Assembly: GCF_002210105.1 (NCBI RefSeq)
Contig: NZ_AQQU01000001.1
Location: forward strand, 222,501-286,500
DNA from: Oceanicola sp. 22II-s10i
Lineage (GTDB): Bacteria > Pseudomonadota > Alphaproteobacteria > Rhodobacterales > Rhodobacteraceae
Direction: 5' to 3'
Length of the DNA stretch: 64,000 nucleotides
Position 1 is the first letter of the stretch. Each line of letters begins with the position of its first letter. Both the position numbers and the translations under genes were made by a program. The notes under the pieces were generated by a model, which searched no databases, was not told where the DNA came from, and saw only the letters and a program-made list of their open reading frames with translations. Positions 8,955-17,636 of the stretch are shown in pieces.

Positions 8955-9824
8955 ATGGGATATGACGCATATCAGGCACTGACCGGGCCGGCGCGGCGCG
9001 CGCCTCAGTTGTGGCGGCTCGTGGCGGGGCTCTGCCTGACGGGCGCTCTCTATATACTTCTCATCCTCGGATGGTTCGCGCTGGAGTCCGTTCTTAACGG
9101 CAGCTCCGGCACCGACCTGCTGATCGGGCGCACGCCCTATGCCGCCTTCACCCTGCTGGCGAGCTTCCTGTGCCTCTATCCCGGCCTGATCCTCGCTCTG
9201 CGCTGGCTGCACCGCCGCAGCTTCGGATCGCTGTTCGGCAATGGGGCCGCGATGCGGCGCGACGCGGGGCGCGTGGCGCTGGCCGCCGTCGCTCTCTATG
9301 CCATCGGGCTGATGATCCCGGCAGGCGACGTGCCCGAACCGGTGGTCAACCTGACGCCCGATCTCTGGCTCCTGTGGCTTGCGCCCGGCCTGATCGGCGT
9401 CGCGATCCAGATCACCGCCGAAGAGGTCCTGTTCCGCGGCTACATGCAAAGCCAGCTGGCCGCACGGTTCCGGTCCCCGCTGATCTGGCTGATCGTCCCG
9501 TCGCTGGTCTTCGGTGTCCTGCACTACAGCCCTTCGACGGCGGGCGAGAACGCGCTGATCCTGCTGCTGCCACCCGTCGCATTCGGGCTGGTCGCCGCAG
9601 ACCTGACCGCACGCTGCGGCAACCTCGGACCGGCGCTGACACTTCACTTCATGAACAATGCGGCCGCGATCCTGCTGGTCGCACCGGGTGAGGTGCTGTC
9701 AGGCCTCGCACTCTACCGCCTGCCGATCCAGATGTCGGACCCTGCGATCCGCGCACAGCTGCCGATCGAGCTGGGGCTGGTGGTCGTCCTGTGGCTGGCG
9801 GCACGGGTCGCGCTGCGCCGATGA
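8955..9824 (+). CDS. CPBP family intramembrane metalloprotease (first of two)
   Basis: The 289-residue membrane protein carries the CPBP/Abi (type II CAAX-prenyl-endopeptidase-like) motifs: EEVLFRGY (residues about 157-164), FGVLHYSPS, and LHFMNNAAA near the C-terminus. The glutamates and histidines of these motifs form the metal site. About seven to eight hydrophobic segments are visible. Bacterial members have been linked to peptide processing and bacteriocin immunity, but most have no known substrate. It overlaps a paralogue by an ATGA, so the two are co-translated. The start at 8955 removes an unsupported upstream extension. Confidence 0.88.
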   Translation: MGYDAYQALTGPARRAPQLWRLVAGLCLTGALYILLILGWFALESVLNGSSGTDLLIGRTPYAAFTLLASFLCLYPGLILALRWLHRRSFGSLFGNGAAMRRDAGRVALAAVALYAIGLMIPAGDVPEPVVNLTPDLWLLWLAPGLIGVAIQITAEEVLFRGYMQSQLAARFRSPLIWLIVPSLVFGVLHYSPSTAGENALILLLPPVAFGLVAADLTARCGNLGPALTLHFMNNAAAILLVAPGEVLSGLALYRLPIQMSDPAIRAQLPIELGLVVVLWLAARVALRR

Positions 9825-10735
9825 CGCCGGACGCCTATCAGCCGCACCGCATCTTTGCCGCTCCCGCCGTGCCGAGCGCCCGCACCGGGCGCCTGATCGC
9901 CGGGATCTTCTGCGTCGAATTCCTGTTCGCCATCGGCCTGACGCTGTTCGGCATGGTGCTGAACGCCGTCTCGCCCGACCTCGCGCTCAGCGTCTTCGAC
10001 GGTGACACGGCCGCCGGCCTGCTGCTCCAACTGACGTCGTTCGCCCTGCTGGCCGCCAGCGTGGGAATCGTGCTGAACCGTCTGCACGACCGGTCCTTCA
10101 TGACCGCCATCGGCGCCCCCGATGTCGCCGCAAGGGATCTGACCCGCGCCTTCCTCGCCGTGCTGGCGATCTATTTCCTCGTCGAAATCCTGCCCCCGTG
10201 GTGGAGCACCGAGGAACTGGCCGGCCACCGTGCGCCGTTTCTGTGGCTGCTGATGGTGCCGCTCGGCCTGATCGGTCTGCTGATCCAGACCGGGGCCGAG
10301 GAGATCTTCTATCGCGGCTACATCCAGCAACAGCTCGCCGCCCGGTTCGACAGCCCGCGCGTCTGGCTGATCGTGCCGAACCTGCTGTTCGCGATGGCCC
10401 ACTGGGACAACGGCACGACGCAGACGGAAAGCTGGCAGTACATGATCTGGGCCTTCTTCTTCGGCCTTGCCGCCTCGGACCTGACGGCGCGGACCGGCAC
10501 GCTGGGGGCGGCGGTCGGCCTGCATCTGGCCAACAACGCCTATGCCTTCCTGCTGTTCGGCGAGACGGACGCACCCGACAGCGGACTGTCGCTGTTCCTG
10601 CTGCCCCCCGGCGGCGCGATGCCCGCCACGGCGGACGGTGTGGCGGGGGGGTACGTCTTTTCCTTCGACCTGTTTGTCGATCTTTCAGTCGTTGCGCTGT
10701 CATGGCTGGCAGCACGGGTGGCGCTGCGACGGTGA
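9821..10735 (+). CDS. CPBP family intramembrane metalloprotease (second of two)
   Basis: The 304-residue product is a paralogue of the preceding gene with the same architecture: a hydrophobic N-terminal half, EEIFYRGYIQQQ, FAMAHWDNG and LHLANNAYAF. Both end in a closely similar tail (LSWLAARVALRR here, VLWLAARVALRR there), which points to a local duplication. The start codon overlaps the previous stop (ATGA at 9821-9824). The pair lies directly upstream of accD, 92 bases away on the same strand; any functional link to fatty acid synthesis is unproven. Catalytic residues appear intact in both copies. Confidence 0.88.
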   Translation: MTPDAYQPHRIFAAPAVPSARTGRLIAGIFCVEFLFAIGLTLFGMVLNAVSPDLALSVFDGDTAAGLLLQLTSFALLAASVGIVLNRLHDRSFMTAIGAPDVAARDLTRAFLAVLAIYFLVEILPPWWSTEELAGHRAPFLWLLMVPLGLIGLLIQTGAEEIFYRGYIQQQLAARFDSPRVWLIVPNLLFAMAHWDNGTTQTESWQYMIWAFFFGLAASDLTARTGTLGAAVGLHLANNAYAFLLFGETDAPDSGLSLFLLPPGGAMPATADGVAGGYVFSFDLFVDLSVVALSWLAARVALRR

Positions 10736-10827
10736 CGAGCCGCACGGGCGGGCATGAGATTGCAATCCGCCCCGCCGCCGACTATTTCGTGTCGCAACGG
10801 CAGCAGGCCAGCGCCAGGGAAGTCCGC

Positions 10828-11820
10828 ATGAACTGGATCACGAACTACGTCCGCCCCCGCATCAACTCGATCTTCTCGCGCCGCGAGGTGCCCGAGAACC
10901 TCTGGTCGAAATGCGACGACTGCGGGACGATGCTGTTCCACCGCGAACTGACGGACAACCTGAACGTCTGCACCCATTGCGGCCACCACATGGCCATCAC
11001 GCCCCGCGCCCGCTTCGCGGCGCTGTTCGACGGCGGCGTGTTCGGTGAAATCGACATTCCCGAACCGCTGGCCGACCCGCTCCAGTTCCGCGACCAGAAA
11101 CGTTATCCCGACCGGATGCGCGCCGCGCAGAAGGAGACGGGCGAGAAAGAGGCGATGCTGGTCGCCGAGGGCGAGATCGGGCGCACCCCGATCGTCGCCG
11201 CCGCGCAGGACTTTTCCTTCATGGGCGGGTCGATGGGCATGTATGTCGGCAACGCCATCGTCGCGGCCGCCGAAACGGCGGTCAAACGCAAGCGCCCGCT
11301 GATCCTGTTCTCGGCCGCCGGCGGCGCGCGGATGCAGGAAGGCATCCTGTCGCTGATGCAGATGCCCCGGTCAACCGTGGCGCTGCAGATGCTGAAAGAG
11401 GCGGGCCTGCCCTATATCGTCGTGCTGACCCACCCGACCACCGGCGGCGTGACGGCCTCCTACGCGATGCTGGGGGACGTCCATATCGCCGAGCCGAACG
11501 CGCTGATCTGTTTTGCCGGGCCGCGCGTCATCGAACAGACGATCCGGGAAAAGCTGCCCGAGGGCTTCCAGCGGGCCGAATACCTGCTGGATCACGGCAT
11601 GCTGGACCGGGTGACGCCCCGGACCGAGATGCGCGACGAACTGATCCGCATCACCCGGATGCTTCTGGGCCTGCCGCCCGAGATCAAGGGCGACCTGCCC
11701 GCGCCGCCCTCCGCGCCCGAGATTCCGGCCCCCAAGGTCGCACCCGAAGCCGAGGAAACCGCGCCCGTCGAGGATGCGAAGACGGACGAGGCCCCGTCCA
11801 AGGAGCAGGGCAAGAGGTGA
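10828..11820 (+). CDS. accD: Acetyl-CoA carboxylase carboxyltransferase subunit beta
   Basis: AccD pairs with AccA to move the carboxyl group from biotin to acetyl-CoA, giving malonyl-CoA for fatty acid synthesis. The 330-residue product has the N-terminal zinc finger (Cys29, Cys32, Cys48, Cys51), the carboxyltransferase core with SAAGGARMQEG and THPTTGGVTASYA, and a Pro/Ala/Glu-rich C-terminal tail of about 40 residues that is probably disordered. It is immediately followed by folC. This accD-folC order is common in proteobacteria. Confidence 0.96.
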   Translation: MNWITNYVRPRINSIFSRREVPENLWSKCDDCGTMLFHRELTDNLNVCTHCGHHMAITPRARFAALFDGGVFGEIDIPEPLADPLQFRDQKRYPDRMRAAQKETGEKEAMLVAEGEIGRTPIVAAAQDFSFMGGSMGMYVGNAIVAAAETAVKRKRPLILFSAAGGARMQEGILSLMQMPRSTVALQMLKEAGLPYIVVLTHPTTGGVTASYAMLGDVHIAEPNALICFAGPRVIEQTIREKLPEGFQRAEYLLDHGMLDRVTPRTEMRDELIRITRMLLGLPPEIKGDLPAPPSAPEIPAPKVAPEAEETAPVEDAKTDEAPSKEQGKR

Positions 11821-11822
11821 GC

Positions 11823-13094
11823 ATGTCGCCCTCGTCCGACGCCATCCTTGACCGGATGATGGCGCTGCACCCCAAGATCATCGACCTGACGCTCGACCGG
11901 ATGTGGCGGCTGCTGGACATTCTCGGCAACCCCGAGGAAAAGCTGCCCCCCGTCATCCATGTCGCCGGCACCAACGGCAAGGGCTCGACCGTCGCGATGA
12001 TCCGCGCGGGGCTCGAGGCCGCGGGCTATCGCGTCCACGTCTATACCTCGCCGCACCTCGCGCGCTTTCACGAACGCATCCGCCTGTCGGGCAAGCTGAT
12101 CTCGGAACCCGCGCTGACCCATGTGCTGGACGAATGCTATGCCCTGAACGGGCGCGATCCGATCACCTATTTCGAAATCACCACCGCCGCCGCGCTGCTG
12201 GCCTTTTCCCGCGTCCCTGCCGATTACTGCCTGCTCGAGGTCGGGCTGGGCGGGCGGCTGGATGCGACCAACGTGGTGAACAAGCCCGAGATGACGGTGA
12301 TCACGCCGGTTTCCATCGACCACCAGCAGTATCTGGGCGAGACGCTGGGCCAGATCGCCTTCGAGAAGGCCGGCATCCTGAAACCCGGCGTGCCCTGCGT
12401 CGTCGGCCCCCAGCCGGATGCCGCGCTGGAGGCGATCGAGGGGCGGGCCAGCCGCCTGTCGGCCCCGCTGCTGGCGCAGGGGCAGCACTGGCATGTCTGG
12501 GAAGAACGCGGGCGGCTGATCTTTCAGGACGAATACGGCCTGTTCGACCTGCCCCGCCCGGTCCTGCCGGGCGCGCACCAGTTCGACAACGCGGGCGCGG
12601 CGCTGATGGTGCTGCGGCGGCTCGGCATGAATGATGCCGCGCTGGAAGCTGCGGTCACACGCGCCGAATGGCCCGCGCGGATGCAGCGCATGACACGCGG
12701 TCCGCTGGCCGAGATGGCGCCGCGGGCCGAGCTGTGGCTGGACGGCGGCCACAACCCCGCCGCGGGCGAGGCGCTGGCGCGGGTTCTGGACGACATGCCG
12801 AAGCGTCCGACCCACCTGATCTGCGGCATGCTGCGGACCAAGGACGTGCGGGGCTTCATGCGGCCACTGGCGCGCCACGCCGCCAGCCTGACCGCCGTGG
12901 AGATCCCCGGAGAGACCGCTACACTTACCGCGATCGAAACGGCCGAGGCCGCGGCAGAGGCCGGGCACGATGCGCATACGGCCGAAAGCGTGGCCGACGC
13001 ATTGCAGGCGATCATCGCGCAGGAACCGGGCGCGCGGGTTCTGATCTGCGGATCGCTCTATCTGGCCGGCAGAATCCTGCGCGAAAACGGGTAA
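11823..13094 (+). CDS. folC: Bifunctional folylpolyglutamate synthase/dihydrofolate synthase
   Basis: FolC adds glutamate to dihydropteroate and then builds polyglutamate tails on folates. The roughly 423-residue product has the Mur-ligase-type P-loop GTNGKGS (residues 49-55), the TSPHLARFHERIRL loop and LEVGLGGRLDATN, all diagnostic. Two starts compete: GTG at 11817, overlapping the accD stop, and ATG at 11823. I prefer the ATG because AGAGG lies five bases before it, although an AAGGAG at 11800 also fits the GTG. It is translationally coupled to accD. Confidence 0.93.
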   Translation: MSPSSDAILDRMMALHPKIIDLTLDRMWRLLDILGNPEEKLPPVIHVAGTNGKGSTVAMIRAGLEAAGYRVHVYTSPHLARFHERIRLSGKLISEPALTHVLDECYALNGRDPITYFEITTAAALLAFSRVPADYCLLEVGLGGRLDATNVVNKPEMTVITPVSIDHQQYLGETLGQIAFEKAGILKPGVPCVVGPQPDAALEAIEGRASRLSAPLLAQGQHWHVWEERGRLIFQDEYGLFDLPRPVLPGAHQFDNAGAALMVLRRLGMNDAALEAAVTRAEWPARMQRMTRGPLAEMAPRAELWLDGGHNPAAGEALARVLDDMPKRPTHLICGMLRTKDVRGFMRPLARHAASLTAVEIPGETATLTAIETAEAAAEAGHDAHTAESVADALQAIIAQEPGARVLICGSLYLAGRILRENG

Positions 13095-13146
13095 TTTCGC
13101 AAAACCCCTTTCGCTAGAGCGGAAAATGAAGAAATCGCGCCACAGC

Positions 13147-13189
13147 GAATCACTTTCTATTGACTGATTCGCACCGATTCGCCTATGTT
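13147..13189 (+). promoter_or_regulatory. Promoter of the putative small RNA, with three GANTC sites
   Basis: A good sigma-70-type promoter is visible: TTGACT at 13160-13165, an 18-base spacer, and TATGTT at 13184-13189. Three GANTC sites (13147, 13166, 13176) lie inside 34 bases; two of them fall in the spacer, and the first two are arms of a perfect inverted repeat GCGAATCA/TGATTCGC. GANTC is the target of the cell-cycle methylase CcrM in alphaproteobacteria, and the GcrA regulator acts at such methylated promoters. Control by methylation is an inference. Confidence 0.6.
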
Positions 13190-13195
13190 GCCCTT

Positions 13196-13341
13196 GCAGC
13201 ACAGGCAATCCAGTCACCTTCCGGACAAGCTTATCTCAGTCACACAAGGCACCTCTCCGGAGTCAAGACTACCTACAGGTGGCAGGCAAAAAACTTGCGG
13301 GCACACTATATTGGGGGGTCGTTCAGACGGCCCCCCTTTTT
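13196..13341 (+). ncRNA. Putative small RNA between folC and zapE
   Basis: A promoter ending near 13189 and a strong terminator at 13313-13341 frame about 146 bases with no plausible ORF, between the folC stop and the convergent zapE stop. Possible internal hairpins include TTGC/GCAA just after the start and GCAA/TTGC near 13287. I cannot assign it to a family. The conserved SRP-RNA tetraloop region and tmRNA features are absent. A 6S-type RNA has a similar length, but I could not recognise its central bubble. The first base is estimated from promoter spacing. Confidence 0.55.
13313..13341 (+). terminator. Rho-independent terminator of the putative small RNA
   Basis: A ten-pair stem starts with six G pairing with six C and continues through U-G, C-G, G-C and U-A to close on the four-base loop UCAG. 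It is followed directly by five T. This is one of the strongest intrinsic terminators in the window, and it ends 16 bases before the zapE stop on the opposite strand. Confidence 0.88.
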
Positions 13342-13357
13342 ACGTCTGCAGGCGCCG

Positions 13358-14422
13358 TTACTCCGCCCCGGCCCAGTCGTCCGACATCATTTCCCGCAGA
13401 CGGCTGGCCGTGCGTTCAAATTCGAATACGCCCTCACCCTCGACGTAGAGCGATTCGGGCCAGTCTGCGGCGGAGCAGATCAGCCGCACCTTGGCCTCGT
13501 AAAGCGCGTCGATCAGCGTGACGAAGCGTTTCGCCTCGTTGAAATTCGATCGCCCGAGGCAGGGAATGTCCTCAAGCACCAGCACCCGCGCGGCATCGGC
13601 CAGCGCAAGGTAGTCCGCCGCCCCCAGCATCCGGCCGCAAAGGTCATGAAACCGCGCCCGCGCGACGCCGTTGCGGAACGCGGGGATCTCGACCTCGCGC
13701 CCCTTGACCTTGAGCACCATCGGCTCGGCCGCGCCACCCGTCAGATCCTGCCAGATCGCCTCGATCTCGGCCCGCGCCTCGGCGTTGACCGGGGTGAAGT
13801 AGACCTCGCCGCCGGACAGCCGGTCCTGCCGGTAATCCTTTTTCGACGCCAGTTCGTGAACGACCAGCCGGTCCTTGATCAGCGCGATGAACGGCAGAAA
13901 GCGTTCCCGCTGCAGCCCGTGCTTGTAGAGATCGTCGGGATGCCGGTTCGACGTGGTCACGATCACCACGCCCCTGGCCATCAGCCCCTCGAACAGCCGC
14001 CCCACGATCATCGCGTCGGCGATGTCGGTGATCTGCATCTCGTCAAAGGCCAGCACCCGGACGCTTTCGGCCACATCCGCGATCACCGGGCTCAGCGCGT
14101 CCTCCACCTTGGCCTGACGCGCCTTGTGCATCCCGTCGTGGACCTCCTGCATGAAGGCATGGAAGTGCACCCGCCGGACCGGCACGTCGAGGCTTTCGAC
14201 GAACAGGTCCATCAGCATCGACTTGCCGCGCCCGACACCGCCCCACAGATAAAGCCCCTTGGGCGACTCGGGCGCCTTGCGGGAAAAGAAGCTCCGCTTG
14301 GGCGGCGCGTTCAGCCCGTCGGCGATGCGGTCGAATTCCGGCAGGACCTCTTCCTGCGCGGGATCGGGATGCAGGGCGCCTTCGGACAGGCGTTTGCGGT
14401 AAATCTCGGTGACGTTCGACAT
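13358..14422 (-). CDS. zapE: Cell division protein ZapE (AFG1-like ATPase)
   Basis: ZapE is an AFG1/LACE1-type AAA ATPase that associates with the Z-ring in other bacteria. The 354-residue product has Walker A GGVGRGKS (residues 61-68), the HFHAFMQEVH motif, Walker B VLAFDEMQ (123-130), sensor TTSNRHPDDLY and the C-terminal RFVTLIDALYE region. The length and motif order are typical. It is convergent with the small RNA and divergent from the MFS gene at 14564. No operon partner is evident. Confidence 0.93.
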   Translation of the reverse strand: MSNVTEIYRKRLSEGALHPDPAQEEVLPEFDRIADGLNAPPKRSFFSRKAPESPKGLYLWGGVGRGKSMLMDLFVESLDVPVRRVHFHAFMQEVHDGMHKARQAKVEDALSPVIADVAESVRVLAFDEMQITDIADAMIVGRLFEGLMARGVVIVTTSNRHPDDLYKHGLQRERFLPFIALIKDRLVVHELASKKDYRQDRLSGGEVYFTPVNAEARAEIEAIWQDLTGGAAEPMVLKVKGREVEIPAFRNGVARARFHDLCGRMLGAADYLALADAARVLVLEDIPCLGRSNFNEAKRFVTLIDALYEAKVRLICSAADWPESLYVEGEGVFEFERTASRLREMMSDDWAGAE

Positions 14423-14466
14423 GATGCCGCCATAGCGCGGCGCGCCGGAATTGGGAAGCAGCAGCG

Positions 14467-14487
14467 CCGGTGATGCCGGACATCACC
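14467..14487. promoter_or_regulatory. Perfect inverted repeat between zapE and the MFS gene
   Basis: CGGTGATG and CATCACCG (8 bp each, perfect) flank a five-base spacer between the divergent zapE and MFS starts. A TTGACG at 14496-14501 with TAAGCT 16 bases later could be the MFS promoter, so the repeat would lie just upstream of its -35 box. An operator role is inferred only from position. Confidence 0.4.
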
Positions 14488-14563
14488 GATGTGCGATTGA
14501 CGCCGACTGACCGAGGGGTAAGCTGCGCGCATAAGTCAACATATCTGTCCTATCGGAACAGCC

Positions 14564-15799
14564 ATGACCCGCGCCTCCCTCTTCACACCCGTCCTGATCG
14601 TCGGCTGTCTCATCATCCTCGTGAACTTCTCGATCCGCGCCTCCTTCGGCGTGTTCCAGATCCCGATCGCCGAGGAATTCAACTGGCCCCGCGCCGAGTT
14701 CTCGTTGGCCATCGCGCTGCAGAACCTCGCTTGGGGCATCGGCCAGCCGATCTTCGCAGCCTTCGCGGAAAAGATGGGCGACCGCATCGCCATCATCCTC
14801 GGCGCGATCTTCTACGCGGCGGGCCTCGTGCTCAGCTCGGTCGCGGTGACGCCCGAGGCGCACCAGATGCTGGAGGTTCTCGTCGGCTTCGGCGTCGCGG
14901 GCACCGGCTTCGGGGTGATCCTCGCCGTCGTGGGCCGCGCCGCCTCGGCCGAACACCGCTCCATGTCGCTGGCCATCGCCACCGCCGCCGGGTCCGCCGG
15001 GCAGGTCTTTGGCGCGCCGGTCGCCGAATGGCTGCTGACCGCGATGCCCTGGCAGGACGTGTTCCTCGTCTATGCCGCCGCGATCATCGGCGTGCTGATC
15101 TTCCTGCCGTTCATGCGCAGCCCCACGCCGCCCGCCACGAAAGCCGAGCTCGAGGAAACCCTTGGTGGCATCCTCAGAAAGGCGGCCCGCGACCCCTCCT
15201 TCTCGCTGATCTTCCTCGGCTTCTTTTCCTGCGGGTACCAGCTGGCCTTCATCACCGCCCACTTCCCGGCCTTCGTGACCGAGATGTGCGGCCCGATCCT
15301 TGCCGGCGGGGTGCTGCACAACATCGGCATCACCACCACTTCGGCGCTCGGCGCCATCGCGATCTCGGTGATCGGGCTGGCGAATATCGTGGGCACGCTC
15401 TTTGCCGGGTGGCTCGGCAACCGCTACACCAAGAAGTACCTCTTGGCGGGCATCTACACCCTGCGGACCATCGTCGCCGCCGTCTTCATCCTGACGCCGA
15501 TCACGCCCGCGACCGTGCTGCTGTTCTCGGTCCTCATGGGCGCGCTGTGGTTGGCGACGGTGCCGCTGACCTCGGGCCTCGTCGCCCACATCTGGGGCCT
15601 GCGCTACATGGGGACCCTCTACGGAATCGTTTTCCTCAGCCACCAGATCGGCGGCTTCCTCGGCGTCTGGCTGGGCGGCCGCATGTACGACATCTACGGC
15701 GACTACACGCTGGTCTGGTGGATCGGCGTCGGCGTCGGGGCCTTCTCGGCCATCGTTCACCTGCCGGTGCGCGAGAACCGGACGCCCCTGCCCGCCTAA
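14564..15799 (+). CDS. MFS transporter
   Basis: The 411-residue protein has about twelve hydrophobic segments and the loop between segments 2 and 3 (FAEKMGDRIAIILGA) in the expected place for the MFS signature. The first segment (VNFSIRASFGVFQIPIAEEF) and overall style resemble monocarboxylate/oxalate-formate-type carriers, so an organic acid substrate is plausible but unproven. It runs convergent with the alpha/beta hydrolase gene and overlaps it by four bases at the stops. It starts 141 bases from zapE on the other strand and seems to be transcribed alone. Confidence 0.88.
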   Translation: MTRASLFTPVLIVGCLIILVNFSIRASFGVFQIPIAEEFNWPRAEFSLAIALQNLAWGIGQPIFAAFAEKMGDRIAIILGAIFYAAGLVLSSVAVTPEAHQMLEVLVGFGVAGTGFGVILAVVGRAASAEHRSMSLAIATAAGSAGQVFGAPVAEWLLTAMPWQDVFLVYAAAIIGVLIFLPFMRSPTPPATKAELEETLGGILRKAARDPSFSLIFLGFFSCGYQLAFITAHFPAFVTEMCGPILAGGVLHNIGITTTSALGAIAISVIGLANIVGTLFAGWLGNRYTKKYLLAGIYTLRTIVAAVFILTPITPATVLLFSVLMGALWLATVPLTSGLVAHIWGLRYMGTLYGIVFLSHQIGGFLGVWLGGRMYDIYGDYTLVWWIGVGVGAFSAIVHLPVRENRTPLPA

Positions 15800-16737
15800 C
15801 CGTGAACCGCCTTGCGAAAGGCGGTCACCACCTCCTGCGGATGTGTGATCGTCACCCAATGGGACGCGCCGGGGATCTGCGCCTGCTCGGCCTCGCGGTT
15901 CCAGTTGGCCAGCAGCCCCATGCCCGACAGCGGAATCGACTCGTCACGCTCGGCCCAGATCGCCAGAACCGGCACGCCCGCCGCGCCGATACGGCGGTGC
16001 TCGTCCTCCAGCACCTCGGGAATCATCCGGCGCAGCGACGACAGGACGGACGGCACGAACCCGCGCCAGTCCAGCTGTGCCGCCTGCGCTGCGGCGACAT
16101 CGGCCGGGGCGCCCTGATCGTCCCGCAGACGCGTCGCCGCCTTGCGGTGACGAATCGGAAAGACAACCCGGAACAGCCAGTCGCCAAGAACCGGCAGGCC
16201 CGCGGCGACCCGGTTCACGGTGCCGCCAAGCCGCGCGACCCCGGCGGGCGCGATCAGCACCAGCCGCCGCAGCATGTCCGGATGCTCGGCCGCGTAGCAG
16301 GTCGCGATCTGGCCGCCCATCGAATAGCCGATCAGGGTGATGTCCCCCTCGATCTTCTCATGCGCGATCAGATCGCTTAGCTGCCGGACAAAGAAATCCC
16401 GCGTCTGCGGCGCGGCGGGCCGGTCCGACAGGCCGCGGCCGTAAAGATCATACACCAGCACGCGATAGCCCAGCTGATCCAGCCGGTCGGCAATGCCGTC
16501 CCAGACGAAACTCGGCGTGGTCAGCCCGTGCACGCAGACTGCGACCGGCCCCCGCACCTTGTCGTTCAGCCACCGGCAATGTGTCGTGCCCTGCGACAGC
16601 CGCACCGACTTGCCGGGCACCTCCGCCCGCACCTTGTCGTTGACCACGGGCTTGCGCAGTTCGCGGATGAAGGGTGCCAGGAACCCGGCGAAGATCAGAC
16701 CAAAGAGAATCGCCGCCCAACTCATCGCCGCCGCCAT
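15796..16737 (-). CDS. Alpha/beta hydrolase
   Basis: The 313-residue hydrolase has an N-terminal hydrophobic anchor (about residues 5-25) and a full alpha/beta fold: oxyanion-side VCVHGLTTPSFVW, nucleophile elbow GYSMGGQ, the acid in IWAERDESIP, and the terminal histidine in GASHWVTITHP. The substrate is unknown; this grade of similarity covers esterases, epoxide hydrolases and C-C hydrolases. The start overlaps the end of the ornithine-cyclodeaminase-like gene by 16 bases, so the two are translated from one mRNA with the HAD gene upstream. Confidence 0.88.
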   Translation of the reverse strand: MAAAMSWAAILFGLIFAGFLAPFIRELRKPVVNDKVRAEVPGKSVRLSQGTTHCRWLNDKVRGPVAVCVHGLTTPSFVWDGIADRLDQLGYRVLVYDLYGRGLSDRPAAPQTRDFFVRQLSDLIAHEKIEGDITLIGYSMGGQIATCYAAEHPDMLRRLVLIAPAGVARLGGTVNRVAAGLPVLGDWLFRVVFPIRHRKAATRLRDDQGAPADVAAAQAAQLDWRGFVPSVLSSLRRMIPEVLEDEHRRIGAAGVPVLAIWAERDESIPLSGMGLLANWNREAEQAQIPGASHWVTITHPQEVVTAFRKAVHG

Positions 16738-17636
16738 GCCTCCAGGATGTGCCGGCCGGTCATCAGGTCCAGATGCGCCCCGCCGCCGTTCTTGAATATC
16801 GTAATTTCGTCATCGCTCGCGCGGCGGAAGGCGGCCAGATCGTAGTAATCCGCCACGATGTCCTCCCGCGCGATCGCGCCTTCGGTCAGCGGGGTCTTGA
16901 GCTCACCGATGTGATTCAGCGTGGTGTCAAAGCTGTCGACGAAGATTCGGCCCCGCTGCAATGCCGCATCATCTGCCTCGCGCATGTCCGGGCGATAGGC
17001 CCCGATCAGGTCCAGATGGGTGCCGGGCATCAGCCATTCGCCCTTCACCACGGGCGCGGTCGCCATGGTCGCACAGGTCACGATATCCGCCCCCGCCACG
17101 GCCGCCTCCAGATCGCCGACCGCCCGCGTCTCGGGCCAGTCCGCCGCCAGCGCCTCGGCCCCGGCGGGTGAGCGGTTCCAGACCTCGAACCGCGCGCCCG
17201 GAAACGCCGCGCCATAGGCGGCCCGCAGCGAAGCCGCCACCGTGCCTGCCCCGACGATCAGGATCACCCGGCTGTCCGCCCGCGCCAGCCGCCGCGCAGC
17301 CAGCAGGCTGTCGCCCGCGGTCTTCCACTTGGTCACGAGGTGGAAATCGACGATCGCCTCCAGTAGCCCAGTGTCGTCGGCGTAGAGCGACACACCGCCG
17401 TTCACTGCCGCCAGCCCGCGATCCCGGTTGCCCGGAAAGATCGTCGCGGATTTGACCGCGATCCCCAGTCCGTCGATCCAGGCCGACCGCGACAACAAAG
17501 TGTCGGCGCCGCGATAGAGGAATGTATCGCCGATCTCGGCCTTCGGCAGCTGGTGCCCCGCCGCCAGGGCATCGGTCAGACCGATCCAGTCCAGTGCCGC
17601 CTCGCCCTCGGCGAATCCGATGACTGGAACGTTCAT
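16722..17636 (-). CDS. Ornithine cyclodeaminase/mu-crystallin family protein
   Basis: The 304-residue product has the family pattern: an N-terminal substrate domain with FLYRGADTLLSR and GIAVKSATIFPGN, then a Rossmann domain with ILIVGAGTVAASL (NAD-binding) and the LDLIGAYRPDMREAD segment. Members include ornithine cyclodeaminase, ketimine reductases and alanine dehydrogenases; which one this is cannot be told. I chose the ATG at 17636 because it overlaps the HAD stop (ATGA) and matches the family's N-terminus. It is the middle gene of a three-gene operon. Confidence 0.87.
   Translation of the reverse strand: MNVPVIGFAEGEAALDWIGLTDALAAGHQLPKAEIGDTFLYRGADTLLSRSAWIDGLGIAVKSATIFPGNRDRGLAAVNGGVSLYADDTGLLEAIVDFHLVTKWKTAGDSLLAARRLARADSRVILIVGAGTVAASLRAAYGAAFPGARFEVWNRSPAGAEALAADWPETRAVGDLEAAVAGADIVTCATMATAPVVKGEWLMPGTHLDLIGAYRPDMREADDAALQRGRIFVDSFDTTLNHIGELKTPLTEGAIAREDIVADYYDLAAFRRASDDEITIFKNGGGAHLDLMTGRHILEAWRRR

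Noticed and set aside
11592-13217. A 541-residue minus-strand frame across folC and the end of accD
   Set aside because: Shadow of two clearly assigned genes.
13196-13341. SRP RNA or tmRNA as identity of the putative small RNA
   Set aside because: The conserved SRP GGAA-loop region and tmRNA tag and tRNA-like ends are absent. A 6S RNA could not be confirmed or excluded.
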